Under the pieces are notes generated by a model, which was not told where the DNA came from, searched no databases, and was given only the letters and a program-made list of their open reading frames with translations. From Sinomonas susongensis (GTDB lineage: Bacteria; Actinomycetota; Actinomycetes; Actinomycetales; Micrococcaceae): a DNA stretch of 64,000 bases. The stretch is from positions 186,001-250,000 of the forward strand of contig NZ_SSNH01000007.1 in the NCBI RefSeq assembly GCF_005877005.1, written 5' to 3'. Each line of letters starts with the position of its first letter. The stretch's first letter is position 1. This document shows positions 42,493 through 51,420 of this stretch, one piece after another. A program made the translations under genes and the position numbers.

Positions 42493-44082
42493 TCAGCTGC
42501 CCAAGGTCCAGGCGAGGCTCGGATCGGGCGCCTCGGGGAGCGGGTTCGGGTTCGTAGCTGACACCGAGACGTTGTGGAGGTTCTTGCCGTTGAACCAGAG
42601 CGTCTGGGGCGCGTAGATGGGGACGATCCACGCGAGGTCCTCGAGGCGCTTCGACATCTGCTGGTAAAGGCTCGTGCGGTCGGAGTCAGTCGGAGCCGCG
42701 AGGGCCTGCTGGTACAGGGACTCGAGCTGCGGATCGGTCGAGTTCTCCGGGTTCTGGGAGACGCCGGTGGCAAGGTCCTGCTGGTAGAACTGCATCATGT
42801 CGGAGCCGGCCGTCGGGAAGATGGCGGCCGCGTACTTCTTGCTCACCACGCCCGAGGAGTACTGGGACATGCCCGTCGCCTCGACGTGGAGGTCTACCTT
42901 GATCCCAATCGCTCCGAGGGACTGGCTGATCGCCTGGGAAATCGTGGTGTTCTTGTCGAGGACGGAGGTCGTGATGACGGGCATCTCGAAGCCGCTCGCG
43001 TAGCCGGCCTCGGCCATGAGCTGCTTCGCCTTGTTCAGGTCGTAGGAGTAGCCCGGATCGTTGCTCATGTAGCCGTCCGTGCCGGGCAGCATGTCCTGGG
43101 TGCTCGGCTTGCCGTAGTCGCCGCCGAGGGCAGTGGCGAGCGACGCGCGGTCGAACGCGAGGGCGATGGCCTGGCGTACGCGGACGTCGGCCAAGGGCTT
43201 GCTGACCGAGCCGTCGCGGTCTAGGAGATTGAGCGACCAGTTGAAGAACGGAGCCGTCAGGATGTTGATCCCGGCCGCCTTCGCGGAGGCGGCCGTGTTC
43301 GCCGAGCCGCCCGCATTGTCAACCTGTCCGGTGGTGATCGCAGACAGGACCGCATTGGGGTCGCCGATGACTTTGACGTTGACCGTCTGGAACTTCTGGG
43401 CGGAGGGCTCCCAGTAGTTCGGGTTCTTTTTGTAGACGTAGGAGCTGTTCGTCACCGAGTCCTGGGAATCGAACGTATAGGCGCCGGTTCCCGCGCTCGT
43501 CTTGAGCAGCGAGGTGGGGTCGGCCACGCCCTTCGGGCTGATGATGAGCCCGAACTCGTTGTATTGGGTGAGGCTCAGGGCCGCGTCGGGATTCGGCTGC
43601 GCATACGTGATGCGGACCTTGTTCGTCCCGACAGCCTCGATCGACGAGATCTTCCCGGCGTGCGCGACCATGGGCCCCTTGGCACTGAGGAAGTACTTGA
43701 GCGAACCGACGACCGCGTTGGCGTCCATCGTGCTGCCGTCGTCGAACTTCACGCCGTCCCGGAGCGTGATCTCGAAGACCTTGTTCCCGGTCCCGACGTA
43801 CTGCCAGGAGGTGGCCAGGTCCGGCACGAGTTTGCCGTCGCCCGAGAGGTAGACGAGCGGATCGTAGGCCAGCGCGGTGAAGATGGCCGACTCGCCGTTG
43901 CTTCCGAGAGCCGGGTTCAGACTCACGGGCGGGCCCGTGAACTGGACTGTGAGCTTGTCGGATGCGGAAGACGACGAGGTGGACGGAGCACCGCCGCTGC
44001 ACGCTGTAAGCGCGACGGCGGCGACGGCCGCGGTTGCCGCGAGCTTGACGCCGACGACGGGGACGGATGGCAATCGAATCAT
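42493..44082 (-). CDS. Solute-binding lipoprotein of the module A ABC importer (SBP_bac_5 family)
   Basis: 529 residues. Lipoprotein signal peptide with lipobox LTAC, cysteine 28 as the lipidation site. A Ser-rich linker is followed by the SBP_bac_5 fold: AYDPLVYLSGDGKLVPDLATSWQ, FEITLRDGVKFDDGSTMDANAVV and YEL-type hinge motifs. The family binds oligopeptides but also nickel, glycosides and other ligands. ATG at 44082 chosen for GGAG upstream and the proper signal peptide. First gene of the minus-strand operon, facing the TetR gene across the tandem operators. Confidence 0.92.
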   Translation of the reverse strand: MIRLPSVPVVGVKLAATAAVAAVALTACSGGAPSTSSSSASDKLTVQFTGPPVSLNPALGSNGESAIFTALAYDPLVYLSGDGKLVPDLATSWQYVGTGNKVFEITLRDGVKFDDGSTMDANAVVGSLKYFLSAKGPMVAHAGKISSIEAVGTNKVRITYAQPNPDAALSLTQYNEFGLIISPKGVADPTSLLKTSAGTGAYTFDSQDSVTNSSYVYKKNPNYWEPSAQKFQTVNVKVIGDPNAVLSAITTGQVDNAGGSANTAASAKAAGINILTAPFFNWSLNLLDRDGSVSKPLADVRVRQAIALAFDRASLATALGGDYGKPSTQDMLPGTDGYMSNDPGYSYDLNKAKQLMAEAGYASGFEMPVITTSVLDKNTTISQAISQSLGAIGIKVDLHVEATGMSQYSSGVVSKKYAAAIFPTAGSDMMQFYQQDLATGVSQNPENSTDPQLESLYQQALAAPTDSDRTSLYQQMSKRLEDLAWIVPIYAPQTLWFNGKNLHNVSVSATNPNPLPEAPDPSLAWTLGS

Positions 44083-44174
44083 GGGAGCTCCGTTGCTCGA
44101 TGCATCGATGGGATGCAGGTCACAGGTGGTATTGCTCACAGTAACGGCACACTGCTAGCATCGTCAATGGGAAA

Positions 44175-44211
44175 TAGATCAAGCGATCTGTCGAATAGAT
44201 CGAGTGATCTA
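44175..44211. promoter_or_regulatory. Tandem palindromic operators for the divergent TetR gene
   Basis: AATAGATCAAGCGATCT (AGATC 44176-44180, GATCT 44185-44189) and AATAGATCGAGTGATCT (AGATC 44197-44201, GATCT 44206-44210) are two copies of the same inverted repeat, 21 bp apart, on one face of the helix. A further GATCTAGA lies at 44221-44228. The sites sit between the TetR gene and the module A importer operon and can control both. Confidence 0.65.
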
Positions 44212-44265
44212 GAGGCCATGGATCTAGAGCAAGTGCCGCACGGATGGGGTACGGAAGGGAAGCCA

Positions 44266-44946
44266 GTGAACCGACAGCGTGGTGCCGAGGAGTCCGTTGA
44301 GCTGAAGCTCTATCGCGCTGCGCTAGAGCTGTTCTCGACGAAGGGCTTCCACAACACTGGAATCCGCGAGATCGGCTCCCACGCTGGCGTGAGCTCTTCG
44401 GTCCTCTACCACTACCTTGGCTCGAAGGAAGAGGCGCTCCGCGAGCTAGTGGCGGATGGGCTCAACAGGCACGCCGAGGCGTCCGAGGCCGCCGTTGCCT
44501 CTCTGGGGCAGCCTGAGGAGAAGCTCGCCGCACTTGTCGCAGTGCACGTCCTCGTCCCCGTCCAGCACCCGACAATGAGCTCGCTCCTGCAGCAGGAGAG
44601 CAATCTCCACGAATGGCCGGCCGAACTCGGACAACTCAGAAAGCGCACCCAAGACCTCTGGACCGAGACGCTCGAGGCCGGGAAGAAGGCCGGCGTCTTC
44701 GACTTTGGCTCGACGGCAGTGACGCGCAGCGGGCTCATCCGGTCGATGACCCTGGTCAACCAGTGGTATCGCCCGGAGGGCGAGATCGGTCTCGAGCAGC
44801 TCGTGGGCGAGTACTGGGACTTCGCCTTCGGGGCAGTGCGGGCAAAGCGCGGCAGGCGCTACCTGCGCGCCGTGCATCTCGCACGCCCGACCGTCGGGGA
44901 GATCCTCGGGCTCGTCCGGGACGCCCACGACGGCGCCTGGTGGTAA
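44266..44946 (+). CDS. TetR family transcriptional regulator
   Basis: 226 residues. The N-terminal helix-turn-helix (ALELFSTKGFHNTGIREIGSHAGVSSSVLYHYLGSKEEAL, ~20-60) is typical TetR; the C-terminal ligand domain resembles the TetR_C group of fatty-acid/acyl-CoA-type sensors but the ligand is unknown. The GTG at 44266 is preferred since GGAAGGGA lies 6 nt before it; an ATG at 44218 would add 16 residues and run the gene closer to the operators with no ribosome-binding site. Divergent from the importer operon it probably represses. Confidence 0.88.
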   Translation: MNRQRGAEESVELKLYRAALELFSTKGFHNTGIREIGSHAGVSSSVLYHYLGSKEEALRELVADGLNRHAEASEAAVASLGQPEEKLAALVAVHVLVPVQHPTMSSLLQQESNLHEWPAELGQLRKRTQDLWTETLEAGKKAGVFDFGSTAVTRSGLIRSMTLVNQWYRPEGEIGLEQLVGEYWDFAFGAVRAKRGRRYLRAVHLARPTVGEILGLVRDAHDGAWW

Positions 44947-45003
44947 TCCACTTCTAATTTCCTTGCGTTTTCTTATTTAGTTCTTCATTGTGGAAGGAAT
45001 CCC

Positions 45004-45907
45004 ATGCCGCTCATAAATATCGGCGACGCCGAACTCTACTACGAGGAATTTGGCTCCGGCGACGACATCGTCCTCTCGTGTTCGAGCGGCTTCACGGCAG
45101 GAACCTACCCCGAGCTTCTCGCCGCCGAGCCCACCAACTGCCGCGTCATCACCGTCCAGGCCAGGGGCTTCGGCAAGTCGACCCATCAGGCGAAGCCGGA
45201 GCAGGGGTGGCTCGACCAGTGGGCCGACGATGTCTGCACGGTTGCCGACAGGCTCGGCATCGAGAAGTTCATCTACACGGGCATTTCCCACGGGGGCGGC
45301 ATCGGCTGGCATCTTGCACGCCGTCGTCCTGAGCGCCTCCGCGCACTCATTTCCGTCGTCGGCACCCCGCATGATCGCGCGGGCGGCGTCGACTCATCCG
45401 GGGGGCGCCGGAAGATCGTCGAGGGCCGGCGGAACCCCGAGGCGATCGCGGAGCAGTTGCGGATCATGGCGGGCTGGTCGGACGATCCCGAGCGCATCGC
45501 GTGGCGCGAGAAGTACATCGAGGAGCGCATCGCCTTCATGACATCCTGGGGCGAGGACGAAGCCACCATCAATCAGGGCAAGCCGTTCCCCGACGACCGA
45601 CGAGGAACTTGAACAGATCTTCCAGGCGATCAACGTCCCTGTGCTCATCCTCGGCGCGCTTCGCGACGGCGTCATCTCACCAGAGTCATGCCTCCGTGCA
45701 GCCCGCCACGTCCGGGGCGCCAAGGCTGTGCTGTTCGAGGACGAGGGGCACTGGATCGGGCGAGAAAGCCCCGCACGCCTGGTCCGCGAAGTCGCTGTGT
45801 ACCTCGAGGAACTGCGCCTCGCCGAGAGCGGCCTGCCCGTCGGGCTCCCGACTGAGTCCACGTATGGCGGGCCCGGTGCTGCGGGATCCGCACAGGCAGG
45901 GCACTAG
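45004..45907 (+). pseudogene. Alpha/beta hydrolase interrupted by a +1 frameshift
   Basis: The first part (45004-45612) runs MPLINIGDAELYYEEFG to a nucleophile elbow GISHGGG and then ends in DDRRGT-stop. The missing C-terminal part, with TDEELEQIF, VLILGALRDG and the catalytic His region EDEGHWIG, continues in the next frame to 45907. Removing one C from the CCCC run at 45588-45591 restores one 300-residue frame. So this is an alpha/beta hydrolase of normal length with either a real frameshift or a base-call error. GGAAGGA precedes the ATG. It starts the plus-strand group with the CoA-transferase. Confidence 0.8.
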
Positions 45908-45921
45908 GAATGGGAAGTCCG

Positions 45922-47157
45922 ATGAATCGACCACTCGACGGGTTGACCGTCATCGATCTGACTACCGCGCTCGCGGGTCCATACGCGACGCTACTGCTCG
46001 CAGGGTTGGGCGCGAGGGTGATCAAGGTGGAGAACCCGGCTACGGGCGGCGACGCCTCCCGCAACAACTCTCCCTATCTCGGCCACGAGGGCCTGCGCGT
46101 GCAGCGCTCGTCCGAGGACGACATGTCCGTCTCGATCCTCTCCCGCGGCCGGAACAAGGAAAGCATCACGCTGGACCTCAAGGATCCCCGCGGGCGGCAG
46201 GTCCTCTTCGACCTTGCTGAGAAGGCCGACGTCCTCGTGGAGAACTACAGCGCGGGCGTCACGTCCCGTCTCGGGATCGGGTATTCGGACCTCGTCGACG
46301 TCAATCCACGCCTCATCTACACCTCCATCAGCGGCTTCGGCGCCACCTACAAGGGCCGCAACGGAAAAGCGATGGACACGATCATCCAGGCGCTCAGCGG
46401 CGTCATGATGACGGCGGGGGAACCCGGGGGAGGGCCGGTCCGGTTCGGCCTGCCCGTCGGGGACCTCGTCGCGCCCATGTTCGCCGTCATGGGCACCCTC
46501 GCCGCGGTCATCCAGTGCGGTGCTACCGGCCGGGGGCAGCACGTGGACGTCTCGATGCTCGGGTCCCTGACCTCGCTCGTGGCCGCGGAGCCCTTCGACG
46601 CGTTCGAGATGCTCGGCCTTCCGCTGAGGACGGGCGAGTACGTCCCCCGGCTCGCGCCGTTCGGGACGTTCCAAGCGAGGGACGGCTGGTTCGCCCTGTG
46701 CGCGCCGACAGACAAGTTCGCCCACGGAGTGCTCGCAGCAATCGGGCGGCCGGAGCTCGCCTCCGACGACCGCTTCTCCCGCCGGGACGGGCGCGTACAC
46801 CACTCGACCGAACTGCACGCGATGATCGCCGAATGGGCTGCCGGGCTCGACGTGCGCGAGACGATCGCCGCGCTAGAGACGAACGGTGTCCCCGTGGCCG
46901 AGGTACGGCATCCGCTCGACGCCGTGCACGACCAAGGCGTACGGGACCGCGGGGAAGTGGTCGCGCTCCGGCACCCGTCCGGCGAGACCGGTGTCGAACT
47001 GTTCGGGCCGGGCCTTCCGTTCGTGATGTCCGATGCGGAGACCACGCTTGACCGCCCGGCCCCGCGGCTCGGCCAGCACAATGACGAGATCCTCCGCGGT
47101 CTGCTCGGTTATAGCGAGGCCCAGGTCGACGAGCTCAAGCGCAGCGCGGTCCTGTGA
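45922..47157 (+). CDS. CaiB/BaiF CoA-transferase family protein (class III)
   Basis: Transfers CoA between a thioester and a free carboxylate through an aspartyl-CoA intermediate. 411 residues. VIDLTTALAGPYATLLLAGLGARVIKVENP at the N-terminus, NKESITLDLKDPRGR, DVLVENYSAGV, and the catalytic Asp D152 in KAMDTIIQALSGVM. An ATG at 45910 would add 4 residues; 45922 is preferred for GGGAAG upstream. It overlaps the dehydratase-family gene by 4 bases, which suggests it makes the CoA thioester used by that enzyme pair. Confidence 0.9.
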   Translation: MNRPLDGLTVIDLTTALAGPYATLLLAGLGARVIKVENPATGGDASRNNSPYLGHEGLRVQRSSEDDMSVSILSRGRNKESITLDLKDPRGRQVLFDLAEKADVLVENYSAGVTSRLGIGYSDLVDVNPRLIYTSISGFGATYKGRNGKAMDTIIQALSGVMMTAGEPGGGPVRFGLPVGDLVAPMFAVMGTLAAVIQCGATGRGQHVDVSMLGSLTSLVAAEPFDAFEMLGLPLRTGEYVPRLAPFGTFQARDGWFALCAPTDKFAHGVLAAIGRPELASDDRFSRRDGRVHHSTELHAMIAEWAAGLDVRETIAALETNGVPVAEVRHPLDAVHDQGVRDRGEVVALRHPSGETGVELFGPGLPFVMSDAETTLDRPAPRLGQHNDEILRGLLGYSEAQVDELKRSAVL

Positions 47158-48317
47158 GCACGGGCCCTGTGAACCCGGGGGAAGCGCTCGGAGCAGCCGC
47201 CGACCTGTACACAAGCCGAGTTGAGCGCGCGCGCGAGGAGGCGGCCGCGGGTCGCGCCGTCGTCGGCTTCGTCGGAGCTGACGTCCCGCGCGAGCTCATT
47301 GCCGCGGCAGGTGCCGTCCCACTGCGCCTGCACAGCCGGCCGGGCTCCGCCTCCGCTGAGGCCAAGGACCTACTCGGCGAGGCCATCGATCCGGTCGCGC
47401 ACTCAATCTTGGGGCAGATCCTGGCCGGGGAGCTGGACTTCCTTGCCGGAATCGCCTTCTCGCGCGACTGCAGCGCGTCGCTCCAGCAGTTCTACGTCGC
47501 GCGCCAGCTCGCCTTCGGCCGCGAGTCACTGCCGCCTGTCCACCTCGTGGACCTGCTCCACCTCCACCGGGACTCGACGCTGCAGTACGACCGCAGCGAG
47601 GTGCGGCGCTTTGCCGAGACCCTCGGCCGGTGGACCGGACGCGAGATCAGCGTTGAGAGCCTGCGTGAGTCCATGCTGGCCTACCGAGAGCTCGGGAAGC
47701 GACTCCAGGAGGCCCAGAGGCTCCGTCACGGGGGCCGGCTCTCCGGAAGTGCGAGCCTGCACCTGTTCGCGGCAGCCGAGTCCCTGCCCCCGCAGGATGC
47801 ATTCGCACTCGTCGACGCCGCCGTGCGGGATTCAAGCGATGTCTCCGCATCCGACAGTCCGCGGATCTTCTTCTCAGGCAGCGGCCAGGACACCGATGTG
47901 CTCTACACGGCGCTCGAGGCACTGGGGACGCATGTCGTCGGCGAGGACCACGACTGGGGCCAGCTTCGCCTTACCGTGACCTGCGATCCGAATGCCTCGG
48001 ACGACCTCGAGGGCCTCTTGGCCGAGCTCTCGCGCGCCTATCATCTCGGCGGCCCGGCCGCGCCGACGTCGGCGATGGGGGAGCGCGCACGCTGGACGGT
48101 CGACCAGGCCTGCCTAGCGGGGACGGAGTTCGTGCTCTGCTACACCCGGGTCTTTGATGACGCCCCGGCGTGGGACTACCCCCTCCAGCGCGAACTCCTG
48201 GCGGCAGCGGACATCCCGTCCGTGCTGCTGAACCGGCAGCCCGTCGAATTCGCGCTCCCGGACATCCACCGGGCCCTCGCGCCCTTCCTCGAACTCACCA
48301 CGGCGGGACAGCCATGA
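47154..48317 (+). CDS. 2-hydroxyacyl-CoA dehydratase / benzoyl-CoA reductase family subunit (HgdB/BadD-like)
   Basis: 387 residues. Family features: VVGFVGADVPRELIAAAGAVPLRLH, a SRDCSASLQQFY region, a long helical middle and a second Rossmann half with FFSGSGQDTDVLY and CYTRVFDDAPAWDYPLQRELL. Four cysteines (106, 277, 320, 329); C106 and C329 lie where relatives carry [4Fe-4S] ligands. Known members are oxygen-sensitive and need an ATP-dependent activator, which is not encoded here. GTG start overlapping caiB. A dehydratase role is inferred from family only. Confidence 0.75.
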   Translation: MSTGPVNPGEALGAAADLYTSRVERAREEAAAGRAVVGFVGADVPRELIAAAGAVPLRLHSRPGSASAEAKDLLGEAIDPVAHSILGQILAGELDFLAGIAFSRDCSASLQQFYVARQLAFGRESLPPVHLVDLLHLHRDSTLQYDRSEVRRFAETLGRWTGREISVESLRESMLAYRELGKRLQEAQRLRHGGRLSGSASLHLFAAAESLPPQDAFALVDAAVRDSSDVSASDSPRIFFSGSGQDTDVLYTALEALGTHVVGEDHDWGQLRLTVTCDPNASDDLEGLLAELSRAYHLGGPAAPTSAMGERARWTVDQACLAGTEFVLCYTRVFDDAPAWDYPLQRELLAAADIPSVLLNRQPVEFALPDIHRALAPFLELTTAGQP

Positions 48318-49573
48318 CAAGAAGACGCCTCACCTCGGCGCAGCGGGCCTCCGCCTACCAGAAGCAATGGTTCGCAGGCCTGCGCGAAGCCGCGGCCGAG
48401 GGCCAGCCGCTCGCCCTCGTCAATGCCGACGCGCCGCAGGAGATCCTGCGCGCGATGGACATTCCATACGTCGTCAACCAGTGGTGGGCCTCCGTGGTCT
48501 CCGCCAAGCGCATGGCCGACCGGAGCCTGGACGCCCTGCGCGAGCGAGGGTTCCCTGACTATTCGCGGCAGTACGACGCGATCGCGTTCGGCGCCGCACA
48601 GCTTCCTCCGGACGAAGCGCCGTGGGGCGGCCTCCCGACGCCCGACTTCGTCATCGCCGAGACGAGCGGGGACTCCGCGCGGAAGGTCTTCGACCTGTGG
48701 GCCGAGAACGGGCACACCGAATTCTTCGCGTTCGAGCGAACCTCCGCCGTCAAGGTCGCCCCCCGCTGGTGGGAGCTCGTCCCGCGTGAGTGGGAGGACG
48801 TGTTCGGCACCGAGCGCCTCGACCTCATGACCGCCGAGAACTGGGAGCTCGTCGGGCTCCTCGAGCGGCGCACCGGCCGGAAGTTCGAGATCGAGCGGCT
48901 CGTGCGGGTCATGGAGCTCGTGAACGAGCAGGCCGAGTGGAACCGGCGAACGCGCGACCTGCTCGCGGCCACCCGTCCGGCGCCGATCGGGGTCCACGAC
49001 ATCATCAACAGCGTCATGATTCCGCAGTGGCACCGAGGCACCGAATGGGCCCGCGATGCTGCCAAGACGCTGTACCACGAGGTGCGCGACGCCGTCGACC
49101 GCGGGGAGGCCGTCTCCCCCGGCGAGAAGGCCCGGCTCATGTGGATCGGCCGCGGCCTCTGGTTCGACATGGACATCTACTCGCGCTTCGAGCGCGAGTT
49201 CGAAGCGGTCTTCGTGTGGTCCATGTACCTCGCAATCGCCGCTGACGGGTACGCCCGCTACGGCGACGACCCCATGCGGACTCTCGCCGCCCGGTTCGCC
49301 GGCATGACTGACCAGCTCTACACCCCCGGCTGGGCTGAGGGCTGGTACGTCAAGGAGGCGCTCACCCACGGCGTCGACGGCGTTGTCCATCTCGTCGCCG
49401 ACGACGTGCCCGGGGCGCACTTCACAACCGAAGCCCTCGAGGCGGCGGGCATCCCCGTCCTCGAAGTGCACGCGAACAACGCAGACCCGCGCTCGACCGA
49501 CCCCGCGGCCTTCAGCGCTGCCATCGGCGACTTCTTGGGCACACGGGTCGGGGCGCCGGCCTCAGGGGGGTGA
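48314..49573 (+). CDS. Cysteine-free partner subunit of the 2-hydroxyacyl-CoA dehydratase family (HgdA-like)
   Basis: 419 residues with the same two-Rossmann layout as its neighbour: QPLALVNADAPQEILRAMDIPYVVNQWWA near the start and DGVVHLVADDVPGAHFTTEAL near the end. It contains no cysteine at all, so it cannot ligate an iron-sulfur cluster as classical alpha subunits do. The middle is rich in Trp and Arg (RWWELVPREWEDVF). ATG overlapping the preceding stop (4 bases) implies a stoichiometric pair. Its chemistry is uncertain; it may be a structural or substrate-binding half. Confidence 0.7.
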   Translation: MTRRRLTSAQRASAYQKQWFAGLREAAAEGQPLALVNADAPQEILRAMDIPYVVNQWWASVVSAKRMADRSLDALRERGFPDYSRQYDAIAFGAAQLPPDEAPWGGLPTPDFVIAETSGDSARKVFDLWAENGHTEFFAFERTSAVKVAPRWWELVPREWEDVFGTERLDLMTAENWELVGLLERRTGRKFEIERLVRVMELVNEQAEWNRRTRDLLAATRPAPIGVHDIINSVMIPQWHRGTEWARDAAKTLYHEVRDAVDRGEAVSPGEKARLMWIGRGLWFDMDIYSRFEREFEAVFVWSMYLAIAADGYARYGDDPMRTLAARFAGMTDQLYTPGWAEGWYVKEALTHGVDGVVHLVADDVPGAHFTTEALEAAGIPVLEVHANNADPRSTDPAAFSAAIGDFLGTRVGAPASGG

Positions 49574-49607
49574 TCTCGACTGGGCGAGCCCATGGCGCCG
49601 GTTGCGC

Positions 49608-50081
49608 ATGCAGGGCTGCTTGAATGGTGGGGTGAACGCAGCGCAGCCCGCCCCCTCCATCATGTACGTGGTGAAGCAGCTCGAGTCGGCCTCGAGGGCG
49701 GCACTCGATGAGCTGCTCCGGCCGGCAGGGGTCACTGCGCTCCAATACACGGCCCTCACCGTCCTGGAGCGCCGGCCGGACATGTCCCAGACCGATCTCG
49801 CCCGGCAGTCGTTCGTGCGGGTACAGTCGGCGGCGGATCTCGTCTCGGCGCTGGTCCGGCGGGGCCTCGTCACGCGGCGGAAGGACCCGGACGGCGGGCG
49901 GCGCTTGCTCCTGTCACTGACTGCGGAGGGCAGGGCGTTCCTCGCCGAGTACGTCCCGCAGGTCCTGGCGATAGAGGACCGAATGCTCGAGGGCCTGGAT
50001 CCGGCAGACCGCCAGGCCTTTGTCTCGGTGCTGCGCTCGTGCAGCGACAATCTCCGCGCGGGGCTTGTCCAGCACCGCTGA
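49608..50081 (+). CDS. MarR family transcriptional regulator
   Basis: 157 residues; winged helix-turn-helix of MarR type: LLRPAGVTALQYTALTVLERRPDMSQTDLARQSFVRVQSAADLVSALVRRGLVTRRKDPDGGRR with the wing DPDGGRR, and a C-terminal dimerisation helix. The start is uncertain: ATG 49608 and GTG 49632 are both in frame without clear ribosome-binding sites. Lies just upstream of the P450 operon, whose leader carries a palindrome that also occurs twice before the second importer operon, so it is the best candidate regulator of module B. Confidence 0.85.
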   Translation: MQGCLNGGVNAAQPAPSIMYVVKQLESASRAALDELLRPAGVTALQYTALTVLERRPDMSQTDLARQSFVRVQSAADLVSALVRRGLVTRRKDPDGGRRLLLSLTAEGRAFLAEYVPQVLAIEDRMLEGLDPADRQAFVSVLRSCSDNLRAGLVQHR

Positions 50082-50106
50082 ATAACCTCGACCGACACAA
50101 TTCCGC

Positions 50107-50121
50107 TTGACACCATTGACA
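50107..50121 (+). promoter_or_regulatory. Possible -35 elements of the P450 promoter
   Basis: Two TTGACA hexamers (50107-50112 and 50116-50121) lie 9 bp apart. A weak -10 (TGCATT, 50140-50145) sits 18 bp after the second. The operator-like box at 50150 would overlap the transcription start. Confidence 0.4.
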
Positions 50122-50149
50122 CCGTCGGGTTGCGGTGTTTGCATTTGTG

Positions 50150-50166
50150 TATCAGGAAGCCTGACA
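50150..50166. promoter_or_regulatory. MarR-type operator box 1 (before P450)
   Basis: TATCAGGAAGCCTGACA, an imperfect palindrome with core TCAGG-AAG-CCTGA. Near-identical boxes occur at 54027 and 54069. It lies between the likely -10 and the P450 start codon. Confidence 0.6.
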
Positions 50167-50190
50167 CGCCGGTCCATTCGGAGAATAACC

Positions 50191-51420
50191 ATGAGTGCAC
50201 ATTCTGAGCTCGACCTCGGCACCCCGGATTCCTTCGATCCCTTGGAACCCGAGGAATTCGATACCGCCCACACGGCCTATGCGCGCGTCCGCGGGACCTG
50301 CCCGGTCGCCCATTCGCAGCGCTATGGGGGATTCTGGGCGCTCTTCGGCTACGACGACGTTTCCGGCGTGCTGTCGGATCCCGCGACGTTCACGACAAGC
50401 GTCCAGAACACGGTTCCGCGGTTCGCGTTCACCGGGCGGCGGCCGCCGCTCCACTTCGACCCGCCAGAGCATTCGGCCTACCGCCGCGTGATCAACCGAT
50501 TCTTCACCCGAGCCAAGATGGAGGCCATCGCGCCCACGGTGCGGGCCATCGCGGCCACGATGATGGCCGAGCTCATCGGCCGGGGCGAGTTCGACGTCGC
50601 AGTCGACTACGCTCAGAAGTTTCCTGCCCACGTCTTCGCAGAGTTCTTCCACCTCGATCCCGCCTTGGCGGAGACCATCAAGGAGATCAGCGCTCGCTAC
50701 GTCGCCGCGATCCAGGTCGTTGACGACGAGAACGTCGTCAAGCTGAGCCGACGGCTCTACGAGATCGGCCAGCTCGTCATCGACGAGCGGATCGCCCACC
50801 CGATGGACCCCGCCGAGGACCTTACGACGGCGCTCCTCGAGGCGGAGTATGAGGACAAGCCTCTGCCACGGGACATGGTGCTGGGCTGTGTCCGCCAACT
50901 CCTCGTGACCGGGATGGTGGCGCCGAGCGTCTTCATCGGCTGCATGTTCGTCCACCTCGCACGTGACCGCGAACTCCAGGCTCGTCTGCGTTCCGACCCG
51001 TCGCTCCTGCCCGCTGCAGTCGAGGAGTTCCTCCGCCTCTACACCCCCTACCGTGGCATGGCGCGAACCGCTCGGCGCGATGTGGCCTTCGGCGACACCG
51101 TGATCCGCGAAGGCGAGCCCATTGCCCTCGTATATATGTCGGCCAACCGCGACGAGAAAGTGTTCGGAGACGACGCCGGGGAGTTCCGGCTCGACCGCGA
51201 GAACATCAAGAAGCACATCGCCTTCGGCGGCGGTCCGCACACATGCCCCGGCGCGCCACTCGCGAGGATCATGTTCCAGGTGACCCTCGAGGAAGCTCTT
51301 TCCCGCACGAGCGACTTCGACCTCGCGGGGCCGATTGCCATGGCGCGTTGGGCCGAGTGGGGGACCAATTCGGTTCCGCTCCGAGTGGTCCCGGCGCCCG
51401 TGCCGGCGGGGGAGGCCTGA
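50191..51420 (+). CDS. Cytochrome P450 with an atypical I-helix
   Basis: 409-residue soluble bacterial P450. Heme motif FGGGPHTCPGAPLAR with ligand C352; the ExxR of helix K is VEEFLRL. In helix I, where most P450s have AGxD/ETT, this protein reads VTGMVAPSVF (T240-G241-M242-V243-A244-P245), so the conserved acid and threonine used for oxygen activation are Val and Ala. It may use an unusual mechanism or substrate-assisted protonation. No ferredoxin or reductase gene is adjacent. The stop shares one base with the MmgE/PrpD start. Confidence 0.9.
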   Translation: MSAHSELDLGTPDSFDPLEPEEFDTAHTAYARVRGTCPVAHSQRYGGFWALFGYDDVSGVLSDPATFTTSVQNTVPRFAFTGRRPPLHFDPPEHSAYRRVINRFFTRAKMEAIAPTVRAIAATMMAELIGRGEFDVAVDYAQKFPAHVFAEFFHLDPALAETIKEISARYVAAIQVVDDENVVKLSRRLYEIGQLVIDERIAHPMDPAEDLTTALLEAEYEDKPLPRDMVLGCVRQLLVTGMVAPSVFIGCMFVHLARDRELQARLRSDPSLLPAAVEEFLRLYTPYRGMARTARRDVAFGDTVIREGEPIALVYMSANRDEKVFGDDAGEFRLDRENIKKHIAFGGGPHTCPGAPLARIMFQVTLEEALSRTSDFDLAGPIAMARWAEWGTNSVPLRVVPAPVPAGEA

